Assembly (NCBI GenBank): GCA_030063045.1
Contig: JAQSEB010000173.1
Span: 620,001-684,000 of the forward strand
Direction: 5' to 3'
From: Pratylenchus scribneri
Lineage: Eukaryota > Nematoda > Chromadorea > Rhabditida > Pratylenchidae
Length of the DNA: 64,000 nucleotides
Shown: one piece after another, positions 12,201-22,439 of the stretch
How the letters are laid out: each line of letters opens with the position of its first letter
Numbering within the stretch: position 1 is the first letter of the stretch
The notes under the pieces: model-generated
Told to the model about the DNA's origin: nothing
Database searches by the model: none
What the model saw: the letters and a program-made list of their open reading frames with translations, nothing else
Program-made: the position numbers and the translations under genes

Positions 12201-13291
12201 TACTTTATGTTATGGTGATCAAAAAAGATAACTGGGCCAAAGTCCAATAATTCCATTTAACCGAATTATGGCCCAATGAAAATTGGCCAAATTTGGTATT
12301 TTCAGAAAAAAATCGATAAAAAATTTCAAAAAATTTGTAGACTCATGATGTATTTAAAAAAACGAAAGGGCATTAAATTCTCTATAAAATGGCGTTTAAA
12401 TCATATTTTAAACTCAATTCTCTGTGGAGATATGAATTAGGGCCAAATAAGCAGATAAAATAGTTTTTATGGCCATATCTCAGAGGGGAGGTCAATTAAA
12501 GAAAAAAGGACTTCACTTTCGACGGTAAACCATATATAATCTACAAAATTTGATTGGTCTCGTTTCAAAATCCCACATTCACTTGGGTTCCTTCCCTTCG
12601 GTCAGTTTCTTCTAATTCCGGAATTTATTTATTTATTTTATATTTTTTGTAACATATATATTTTTTAACAAACATTGTTTTTCCTGATTCTCTTGGGAGG
12701 TATTTTATTGTAGGGGGTCCTGGAGGACTGAATAAAAAAATAAATTTATTTAATTTTTTAGCAAACCCGGATGTTCCTTCAATTCCTGACGGCTGAAAAA
12801 ATAAATAATATATTTATTTTATTTATTTTCCAACTAAGGTAATTGGCGGATAAATGAAGGTCTTTACTGGTGGCGGCGGTGGAGGACTGAAAAATAAAAT
12901 ATTTATTTATTTATTTTTTTTTTTAACAAACTTTGTTGGTCTTCGGATGTCTTTTTTCTGAAAAAGAAAATAATATAATTTTTTTTTATTTTTTAACAAA
13001 CAAAGATAGTCCTTCCACTTTTTGGTGGTGGAGGTGGAGGACTTAAAAAGGAAAAAAAAAATATATTTAATTTTTTTAACAAACCGTAATGGTCTTCGGA
13101 TGCCTGTAGATGGTGAACGGCTAAAAAGGAAATATATAATCAAATATTTATTTTATTTTAACGAACGAAGGCCCCCGGAATGAGCGTTGATTAGAAATGC
13201 GACCTTCAACTGATGATGAAGGCAACAACAATAAATGAAAAGCAAAATTGAAGAATAAAAATAATAGTAATAAATTTAATATTTTTGACAT
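9243..13291 (-). CDS. Secreted micro-exon gene, copy 2: proline-rich mini-exons plus Gly/Ala-rich domain
   Basis: Function unknown. Twelve predicted exons, in order: 13291-13167, 13120-13085, 13041-13002, 12957-12932, 12886-12835, 12792-12767, 12727-12674, 11038-10982, 10483-10415, 10369-10337, 10283-9948, 9600-9243. All use GT-AG and join in one frame (about 403 residues). Exon 1 encodes a signal peptide (MSKILNLLLLFLFFNFAFH...). Exons of 26-69 bases follow, encoding Pro/Arg/Tyr-rich modules (PPPPPPVK, SPSTGIRRPL). Most are phase 2-2; two neighbouring pairs (40+26 and 52+26 bases) are symmetric only as pairs. The 336-base exon starts basic (VREKKRKFRRFCWRR) and holds a ~45-residue Gly/Ala-rich hydrophobic stretch. 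The last exon is Gly-rich and ends GEISSNG. The intron at 11039-12673 contains a foldback element. It is a paralogue of the gene at 14252-18777. A secreted role is inferred from the signal peptide only. Confidence 0.75.
10614..10859. mobile_element. MITE family II copy (GGTCGATTTAGTTTATGAAA ends)
   Basis: Inverted ends read GGTCGATTTAGTTTATGAAA at 10614 and a near-complement AACTAAATCGACC ending at 10859. It lies in an intron of micro-exon copy 2. Related copies are at 11468-11621, 43199-43347, 45365-45486 and, more weakly, 55690-55860. Confidence 0.6.
11468..11621. mobile_element. MITE family II copy
   Basis: TTTAGTTTATGAAATTTCAA at the left and AATTTCATAGAATAAATCGA at the right form imperfect inverted ends around AAACCGGTTT-type sequence. 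Located in the intron of micro-exon copy 2, immediately before the large foldback element. Confidence 0.5.
11696..12596. mobile_element. 900-bp foldback (near-perfect palindrome) element
   Basis: The sequence from GGGAAGGAACTCAAGTGAAT at 11696 is repeated as its reverse complement ending at 12596. Arms of roughly 300 bases or more flank a divergent centre. There is no coding capacity and no obvious target duplication. It sits in an intron of micro-exon copy 2. Its internal sequence (ATCGATTTTTTTCTGAAAAT and the ATCACCATATCATAAAGTAT region) is shared with the foldback at 46655-47840, so both belong to one family. Confidence 0.8.
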
Positions 13292-14251
13292 TATTTTGTA
13301 TTCATTGCTAACTGAAATATTTAATTAAAAAAATATAATATAAGAATATAAAATGAATAAAAAAAATATAAATAAACTGGTATTTTTCCACGTTTCATTT
13401 TGACAAAAATTTATATACGTGTAGTATTTTTGATAATTTTCAGAATAAATTTGTTCAATTTTATTTTTTTATTTTTGCCACCAATTATTCTTTTTTATTT
13501 TAAAATTCTTTTTTTTATTTTTTTACCGCTAATAATTCTTTTTTATTTCTGCCGCCAATAATTCACTCATGAATTTGATATAAAATTTAATATGCAAAAT
13601 TAATTCAATCAAATCCAATTATTAATCGTATTTTAATTTATAAATTTTGGAAAAAAATATATCATTTTATTTACCGTATTTCCTCTATTATAATCTCCAT
13701 GGTTTATTATTTTAATAGATCCTCTAAAGGGGGCTTCTATTAAAGGGAAGTCTTCAAAGAAGAAATATGGTAAATCATATTAATACATTTATTTATAATT
13801 GTACTAATTTTGATTTGTTAGATGTCATACCTGCTATGTTGTCGATTATTGCGTTATAATTTAGAGTCCAGAAAAAACATTTTTAAACACTTCTTAATTA
13901 GGATTAAAATTCAATTCAGAGAATTGAGAACTAAAATCTTTTCAAGAAGTTTTATTGAAGTATAAGGAAGAGGTTGAATTCTATTGTGATTACGGTATCC
14001 GCCGTAATTGACCAACTAAATATTCTAATCTACCTTTGCGCTTCAAATTGTATTTTGTTTGTCTCAGGGACATCTCTTTTTTTTAAATTTGAAATGGAAT
14101 AATTTAAATAATGGCTTATAAATGTGATCAAAATAATTTTTAATAAATCAAAAAACATTAAAATTTACATTGAAAAATTTATAAAATTTATAAAAAATAA
14201 TTTATAAAAAATAATTCAAAAAAATTTATCGAACATCATTGATAAATTTAT

Positions 14252-17200
14252 TCATCCATTCCTTGGCGTTGCCGGTGGCAAATCGGGTTGATGCACACTT
14301 CTCGCGGCTTTCAATTTTTGTTTTTTCCTAAAAAGAGATTCCGCAATTCCTCCTGCTGCCCTTCCTCCCATATGGCCATAAGCATAATCACGAACCCAAT
14401 CAACAGAGGGAAATGTGGCCTCTGGTGTCCATCCTAAATGTGCAAATCCCTCAATGCCGCTGTGGCCCAATGTTGTCCCATACAAGCTGCCAAGTCCACT
14501 AGCCATGCCAACAACAGGTATTTTAATCAAATTCTTAGGCTTCAACACTTTGCTTGCTTCATCGCGCACTTGATCCACATACATATTATAGCTATTTTTT
14601 ATTTTTGATTAATTACCGTATTTATTGTTTATTCTATTAGAAGCCCATGGGCTTATACATAAATTTCGTAGGCCCTCCGAGGGGAGTCTATTCTGAAATT
14701 TTTGAGACAAAAATGCGTATTTCGGCTTAATTTCACCTCTAAATTTGTTATTTTTGGCATACATTTTTCGGGGGTGGGCTTCTATTAGAGACATTGGGTT
14801 TCTATTAGAATAAATATGGTATTTATTATTTTTAAATTAATAATATTTTCATATTTTCCTAAAATTATTAAAAATTTCTAGAAATAATTGTAACTTTAAT
14901 TTCTAATTCGTTATCTACTATTTTACACAATAAAATATTTTTTCTCGATAAATATATTTTTGAGGCTATATAATAACTTAGCCATATCAAAATTCTCTTA
15001 TACTCTTAATTTCCTAGTAGAAGCCCCCGTGCTTATAAATTTCATAGACTCTCTAGAGGGGGCTTCAAATAGGGAGGGTGCTTCTAATAGAGAGGGAGCT
15101 TCAAATAGGAAATTTACGGTATTCCTATCCTACTAGCTTTTGCCCTATACCTATTATAGCCCAGATCTAACCCTAATACTATAATTTAATACTTATTAAT
15201 TAGGGTCAATATGGCCTGAAAAAACATTATTTTTCGAAACTAAAAATTTAATATAAATTAATAGTATTCCTTTCAAATTTTGTGATTTTTGGAAAGATTG
15301 AAATCTCCTCCCCCTTCCAAATTGATTTAATATATGCTTTTTTTGTTCATTAATCCAATAAATCACTTTAAAAGCTTACTCTTTAAAATTATCTTGCCAA
15401 GGCAATTGCTTTTTTTCATAATTATTTGCTATTCCTGTGACCAATTTTTTTGCAACATTTGATGTAATATATGATACTGGGCCAGCAACAGCAACACCAG
15501 CAATGGCACCCACTGGTCCTCCTAATGCTAATCCAGTTGCTCCCAACGCTGCTTTGGCTGCTACAGCACCACCGAATCCAGCTGCCATCCCCACTACTTC
15601 CTTTGCCACTTCTAATTTCGGATTATGCATACTGAAAAATATATTTAATAAATATTTAAAATTATAATATTTATAAATAAATTATGGATACGGAAAAATA
15701 TATTATATTATCTACCGGTGTGGATGCATATCTGGCTGGAAATTATCATCATTAACATTGTTATCTGGTTGTGTATATTGATGTGGAGGACTGAAAAAAA
15801 TATATTTAAATTTAATTTTTTAATAATATATATAAGTATATAGATATTAAGAATATATTTACCGGTGTAGATTTCTATCTGGCCGGAACTTATCATTATA
15901 ATAACCATTATAATAATCTTCGGGTGGTAATCTTCTTCCTGGAGAACTGAGAAAGAAAATATATTTAAATTTATTTTTAACAGAATATGATTTATATAAG
16001 TATATAGATATTTATAATAAATTTATTTACCGGGATGGATTCCTATCGCGCCGGAAATTATCACCATTAATATTGTCATCTAATATTGTAAATTGAGGTG
16101 CAGGACTGAAAAATAAAATATATTTAAATTTAATTTTTTAATAATATCTCAACATAAATATAATTATATATAGATAAATATAAAAAATTTTAATAAATAT
16201 AATTATATATAAATATATATAAAAATTTATCAATAAATATAATTATATATAGATATATATATAAATTTTTCTATGAATATAATTATATATAGATATATAA
16301 AAAAATTTTATATGAATATAATTATATATAGATATATATATAAATTTATCTAGAATATAATTATATATAGATATATATAAAAATTTATCTATGATATAAT
16401 AATATATAGATAATATATAAATAAAAATTTATCTATAAATATAATTATATATTAGATATATATAAAAATTTATTCTTCCTTACGGACGGGAAATGAGTAC
16501 GTTGAAGTGGAGGACTGAAAAAGAAAATATATTTTATATATAAATATATAGTTATTTATAATAATTTATTTACCCGGAAGGACTATCGGACCGGAAAAGT
16601 GTACTTTGATGTGCAAAACTGGAAAATAAAATATATTTAAATATAATTTTTAATAAGCAATAATTAATATAATATATAGATTATTTATAATAATTAATTT
16701 ACCTGGATGGATTCCAATCGGGCCGGACATTGTCATCTAATAGTGTAAATTGAGGTGCAGGACTGAAAAAGAAAATATATTTCAATTTAATTTTTTATCC
16801 ATTATATATAGATATATATATATATATGTATATGTATATAAAAATTTATTTACGGGAATGGCTTCCTTACGGACGGGAAATGAGTACGTTGAAGTGGAGG
16901 ACTGAAAAAGAAAATATATTTAAATTTAATTTTTTAAAAACGTTTATATATAAAAATATATAAATATTTTTAATAATTTAATTACCCGGAAGGACTATCG
17001 GACCGGAAAAGTGTACTTTGATGTGCAAAACTGGAAAAGAAAATATATTTAAATTTAATTTTTTAAATAGATTATTTATAATAATTTATTTACCTGGATG
17101 GATTCCAATCAGACCGGAAATTATCATTATTATGAGCATCGAAATAATTTTCTGGTAATAATCGATTACCCGGAGAACTGCTGAAAAATAAAATATCTTT

Positions 17201-18777
17201 AAATTTATTTTCTTTAACCAACGATAATTTTTATAAGTATATAGAGAATATTGATATTTATAATAATTTATTTACGGAAATGGGTTCCTTTGTGAAGGGA
17301 AATGTGTGCTTTGATGTGGAGGACTTAAAAAATAAAATTATTTAAATTTATTTTTTTATCAAACTTTGTTGGTCCATGGTAGACATTTCTTGGAGGAGGC
17401 GGTGGAGCGCGAACACTGAAAAAGAAAATATATATTTAATTTTCTTTAACAAACTGTGATTGTATCCGGGATGAATGATGTTGCTATATAAATATAGAGG
17501 TTTTTATTTATGATCTGATCGTGTCTATTTCGGTAAGTGAGGTATCATTCGATAGAGCTTGACGAGCTGAACTGATAGGGGTGGGAAAAATTTATTGCAA
17601 GTCGGGTAAAAAGTTATGGAATCATAAAAATTTAAAAAATTAAGAGTCTTCTTTTTGGGTAGGACTCTCACTTTTAACTCAGTTCACGGATTAGGTTTGA
17701 TCTGCATTCTGCAATTAGTAGTTATGAATTGACCTTTTTAAATTTTATATTAGGACTAGGATTAGATAGGTTTCCATCATGGGGTTTAATTTTATTGTAT
17801 TTTCTTAATTCCCTAAAATACTATTCAACTATAATTTGTCCAATTTCTATAAATTAAGGAATAAAACCCAAATTTTCCCAGTTTTAGGTGTTTGAAAAAT
17901 AATTCCTCATGGGATATTAAAAAAGAACTTAATGGTATATTTATATTTAATATTCATTAACAAACTTTGTTGGTATTGGGATGGCATTTCTTAGAGGAGA
18001 TGATGGACTACGAACACTGAAAAAGAAAATATATTTTTAATTTTATTTATCAAACTATGATTGTCTCCGGGATGAACGATGGTGCTATAAAAATATAGAG
18101 GTTTTTATTTATGATCTGCTCAAGTCGATTTTTGGGAATTTGCCATCATTCGATAGAGCTTGACGCTTTGAATTTGAATCGATCTAGTGGTTACTTAGAT
18201 TGATAGGAAGGCTTTAGTTAAAAAATTATAAAGTCACAAAAAGATAAGAGTCTTTTGCGTTTGAAGACAAAATTTTAAGTTTTTTTTCCGTCACTTTTAG
18301 CTCATTCGATTTGTCTAGATGCGGAAAGCTTGGATCTGCAATTGGTTTCGCAAACCTTTTTTAATTTCATAGTGGTACTAAGTTTTGGTTGGTGTCTAAC
18401 ATAGTGTTATAAATTAGGTTTAAGATGGGGCTATAAGTAAGATAGGGCTAGAGTAGGGTCATCAAAATAGCAATCTTAAAAATTACATATCGCCTGGGTG
18501 TATTTTTTGCTTACAAATTAAAATTTTAAATTGCCCTCTACAATTTGACAATTTATTTAAAGTTCTTCCAACCATAAATATATTTAGTAATTAAGCTCTA
18601 TCGAATAATACCATAATTGACTTAATCAGATCAGAGAAATATAAAAGCCCATACATGTAAGGCGCGACGATAAGAATTGCTTCTTGTAACTGCTCCTGCC
18701 GATGAGGGCAACAATAAAAAATGAAGAGCAAAATTGAAGAAGAAAAATAATAATAATAAATTTAATAATTTTGACAT
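14252..18777 (-). CDS. Secreted micro-exon gene, copy 1: about 15 proline-rich mini-exons plus Gly/Ala-rich domain
   Basis: Paralogue of the gene at 9243-13291. Predicted exons: 18777-18655, 18084-18056, 18016-17966, optional 17493-17465 (approximate), 17415-17365, 17323-17276, 17177-17094, 17030-16986, 16901-16854, 16762-16703, 16618-16574, 16514-16488 (weak), 16105-16031, 15946-15863, 15790-15716, 15631-15380, 14591-14252. Without the optional exon the model is open for about 478 residues. The signal peptide is MSKLLNLLLLFFFFNFALHF. Apart from exon 2 and its optional duplicate, internal mini-exons are multiples of three (27-84 bases) and phase 2-2, with modules such as PPHQSTHFP, FAHQSTLFRSDSPSG, PAPQFTLLDDN and FRPDRN. 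The 252-base exon is Gly/Ala-rich and hydrophobic, ending KKQLPWQDNF (KRQLPWQENF in copy 2). Two blocks of mini-exons are tandemly duplicated. The design allows cassette skipping without frameshift. Confidence 0.75.
16150..16480. repeat. AT-rich intronic minisatellite
   Basis: Around six imperfect copies of a unit built from ATATAATTATATATAGATAT plus ATATAAAAATTTAT lie in the intron between mini-exons 16514-16488 and 16105-16031 of micro-exon gene copy 1. Confidence 0.8.
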
Positions 18778-18779
18778 TT

Positions 18780-20110
18780 TTTATGTCAAATTAACTGAAA
18801 TATTCATTAAAAAATAATTGAATATAAAATCAAGAAAAAAATATAAATATACTGGAATTTTTTACACGATTCATTTGACAAAAAACGTCACATCTTTTCG
18901 TTCATTTTTAGAATAAATTTGTTCAATTTTTTATTTCCTTTTTTGTCACTAAATTAGACAGAAAAGATAATAAGCAAAATTAATTCAGACAAACCCAAAT
19001 TTCCAATCCAATTTTAAATATATAATTTAAGAAAAAAATTAAAAGAAAAGAATTGTAAAATTGATTATTATCACATTATTAAAATTAAATTAATGCATTT
19101 TTAATAATTGTTTTAATTTTTTATTTGTTTCAATTCCATTCTTCATTCTTTCAATACATCCGGTTCCGGGGGCAAAGGGCATCTCCATTCTCCATTCTAT
19201 GTCCTCCACAATGGCAAAGGAAATACATACAAATATGCATATTTCGTATAATTCCACAATGGTACAAATTATTTCCGATTTCTGGAAGCATTTTTGTTGA
19301 TTTTTCTAGAGTGCAGAGTGCAGCAAAATTTCTGGGAAATTTTGTTCTGAATATATATACACATTTTTTTTCAATTTAATTATTTTTATTTACAATTGTT
19401 TATTAAATAAAATAATTCTTGGACAATTTTTTTGTTACAATTTTGTCGTCAATTTCAATTAAAATTGAAGGATTTGTTCTTTCACCATTCCACTTTAAAT
19501 GTCAATTTATTTTTGAGTAATTCGTAATTCCCACTTTTTCTGTAGTCAATTTATTTTTAGAAAATAATGGATTTTTGACTTTAGATAAAATTATTTCTTT
19601 TTTTGCCATTTCAAATTTATGCACTTAAGTTCCTTCCACAAATTTATGTCCTATTTCCCATTTTCCATAAGCTCAATTGGCCGTAAAAATTGAGTTTATG
19701 GATATTTTCCTTGTAATTATCATTCTCGCCCGTATGGAAATTAATTTGTGCTGTGTTTCTTTTTTAAATTAAACGGCCATCTGCTCAAACAAAAAGGGCA
19801 AATTTCTGTCAATTAGTCTGTGAAAAAAGTATTCGAATATATTATATTTATAATTTTGGGGTAAATTGAAAAGTTGTTCAAATAATTGAAAAATTATTTC
19901 GGGTAATTTTTTATAAAATTTATAACAAAAATGTAAATATGTATAATTAATAATGTTCAACCGTAAATTTAAAAATTATTTTGATTATTGATACAGATTA
20001 CAGACAGAGTAAGTTCCCTTTATAAGCCAATTGTAATGCCACAACTCAATCCCATTCACTTTATTCAAATTCCACACGTCCGGGGTCGATTCCACAATAG
20101 ACAAAGGGCA
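18780..20110. other. Upstream region of micro-exon copy 1; no gene seen
   Basis: AT-rich DNA upstream of the minus-strand start at 18777. Small open frames at 19125 and 19769 show no domain, splice structure or paralogue. The stretch 19380-19700 (ATTTCAATTAAAATT, CAATTTATTTTTAG, GCCGTAAAAATTGAGTTTAT) is repeated in modified form at 22555-22800, so it is a dispersed repeat. Confidence 0.5.
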
Positions 20111-20111
20111 G

Positions 20112-20473
20112 TGCAAATATGGGCGATTCCATAAATGGTGCAAATATAAAATTTTTGGCTTCTAATAAATCAGAAATCGGTTATAGCCCCTACAAACCTT
20201 ATACCATTTTGTAGATCTCATCGAGACACATCGAATGGTATATAATTTGTCATGATTTGGTCAAAATTAAAGAGTATTAAACCATTTAAACCATTTTTTC
20301 CAGATTTTGGTTTTAAACTTTCTTATTTTGAGACACCAATCGATGCGACTCGATGAGATCTGCAAAATGGTATATGGTTTGTATGGTCTAAAACCAGTTT
20401 CTGATTTATTAGAAGCCAAAAACTTTATATTTGCACCATTGTGGAATCGCCCATATTTGCACCAGTGTGGAAT
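20112..20473. mobile_element. Foldback element containing MITE family I
   Basis: Outer arms read GGGCGATTCCATAAATGGTG near 20125 and CACCATTGTGGAATCGCCC near 20435. Inside them are GATCTCATCGAG and CTCGATGAGATC arms of MITE family I. It lies immediately upstream of the cysteine-rich peptide gene. Confidence 0.7.
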
Positions 20474-20511
20474 CGACCTAGCACCAAATTCCACATTTTA
20501 TAATAAGAAAA

Positions 20512-20776
20512 ATGGCTGTCTTCTTCCTTTCGCACAACAAAAATGCTCTCTTCATTTTCACCACATTTCTCCTGCTGATCATTTTGATGATTCAATTGAA
20601 TGTTGTTGTTCATGTGGATGCATGCAACAAAGATAATGGCATGTTTAATAAATGCTTGTGATAATTATTCATATTTTTGTTCATGTTTTTTTTCAGAATG
20701 TGATCCACCATTTAAATGCTATTCTTCTGGAAATTGCTGTCGTCTTGCTGTTGGAGGGCCTCGACCAAGGCGGTAA
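20512..20776 (+). CDS. Small cysteine-rich secreted peptide
   Basis: Two exons, 20512-20638 and 20697-20776, give 67 residues. Residues 1 to about 36 are a long signal sequence with a leucine/isoleucine-rich core (FTTFLLLIILMIQ). The short mature part has five cysteines with a C-x6-C-x5-C-x5-CC pattern (EC, FKC, GNCC) and ends GGPRPRR. This resembles small disulfide-rich secreted peptides, but the sixth cysteine typical of a knottin is not seen. The donor is not GT: keeping the cysteine frame requires an AATG|GCATGT junction, a GC-AG intron. If the intron is not spliced, the frame stops at 20658 with only two cysteines after the signal. Function unknown. Confidence 0.6.
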
Positions 20777-21019
20777 TAAATGAACGGGTCCGGCGGGGCT
20801 ATGTAGCACTGGCCTTTGGGCCAAGTGAATTTATGTATAATTTTAGGGTATAGCATTCCACAGTGATTGTTTTTCTATAACTATTATTAATTTGTTTTTA
20901 AAGTGCATTAACTAATTTAACAATGAGAAAATATTTTTTGTCCACAAAATCGGGCATTCTTTGTCCATAAAATCGCATTCTTTTTTTCCATAAAATAATA
21001 ACTTGTTTGTGGTTGATCG

Positions 21020-21245
21020 TAGCCTTATAAACCTTATACACAATTGATAGAACTCATCAAGATGCGTCGATTGATATATAATTTGTCGGGGTTTAGTTCA
21101 AAGCTAAAAGAGTTATAAACCAAAATAGCTTTTAAGCAGTTTAATACTATGAATTTTGTCCAACCTGCGCGACAAACTATACATCAATCGACGCGCCTCG
21201 ATGAGCTCCATAAAATGGATATAAGTTTTGGGGATCTAGTTTCAA
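21020..21245. mobile_element. MITE family I copy
   Basis: Hairpin arms ATAGAACTCATCAAGATGCG and CGCGCCTCGATGAGCTCCAT flank ATATAATTTGTC-type sequence. It is related to copies at 20140, 27155, 27935, 43470 and 55140. Confidence 0.6.
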
Positions 21246-22033
21246 GCAAAAAAAAGATTATCCAACAAAAACTGATAAAAATAATGCGATTTTATGGACG
21301 AAAAATTGACACCCATTTAACAATTAATACTATATATAGAGAGAGTTGAATTATTAACAAATTTAGAAAATTTTTTAAATGGAGGTTGGATTTTTTCAAT
21401 TTCCACTTATCTTCTTAAAGTTAGTCCTAAGTAAAAAATTTTTACATTATATATGATTTTAAAGCATATGTCACGGAACTTAAGAGAAAAATACATGTGA
21501 AGAACATTGATCTTCTATGAACAAAGACGATTGAATTATTGGAAAAAAAAATGATATTAAGAATAAAATTTTTTTTCAATATTCGATATAAAGCATAAAT
21601 AAAATGTGAAATTTGTTATTAATTCGATCGATAAAAATTGCAATGCAAACATACAAAAAAAAGGAATCATTTTGCGCTGCCATAAAATTTATATATTATT
21701 TGAACAAAATTGCTTATATGAAACTGTATTTTTAAAAACTTTCTTTTAAAAAACCAAAACTATTCAGTGGATCCATTCCATTTGTCCGTAGAAAAGCCAA
21801 TTAACTTGAATAATAATATCTTTCGAAAGAAATTATAAGGTCAAAGGTTTAAGATTATATTTCTTATTTCCATCAGAATTTCATTGTCTAATTTGTTGGA
21901 AAATGTCATTTTTAATTTAAAATATACTTTGGAAAATATTGAAAAAGAAAAAATATTAAAAATTTAATATAAAATTACATAATTATAACAATTTTGAATA
22001 AATATTCCGGAGCATGCTGGAGCCGGAACCCGG

Positions 22034-22409
22034 AGACGTTTCAGCGTCGGCCGTTTCAGCGTCAGCGATTTTGACGAGTCATAACTCAGCAAAGAAGAAA
22101 CCATTTGAGACAATCTTGGTATCATTGGATAGAGCTAATCAAACTCTATTAAATGATATATAGCAATTTATTAAAAGTTAAATATCCTCTTAATTACAAG
22201 CTTCTAATAAGTAAGAAAAAGCGACTTGTATTCAGTTTTTCGACTTTAAGTCACTTAAATTTTCATTTATCAAAAAAGTTTTATCCACTATTCAATAGAG
22301 CTTGAATAGCTCTATCCAATGATACCAAGATTGTCTCAAATGGTTTCTTCCTTGCTGAGTTATGACTCGTCAAAATCGCTGACGCTGAAACGGCCGACGC
22401 TGAAACGTC
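22034..22409. mobile_element. Inverted-repeat element with GACGTTTCAGCGTCGGCCG ends
   Basis: About 120 bases starting GACGTTTCAGCGTCGGCCGT recur as reverse complement ending ACGGCCGACGCTGAAACGTC at 22409. The spacer is AT-rich. It is non-coding, despite small open frames on both strands that read through the arms. Confidence 0.85.
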
Positions 22410-22439
22410 CCCCACCGGGGGCCGTACCCGGAGACAGCA

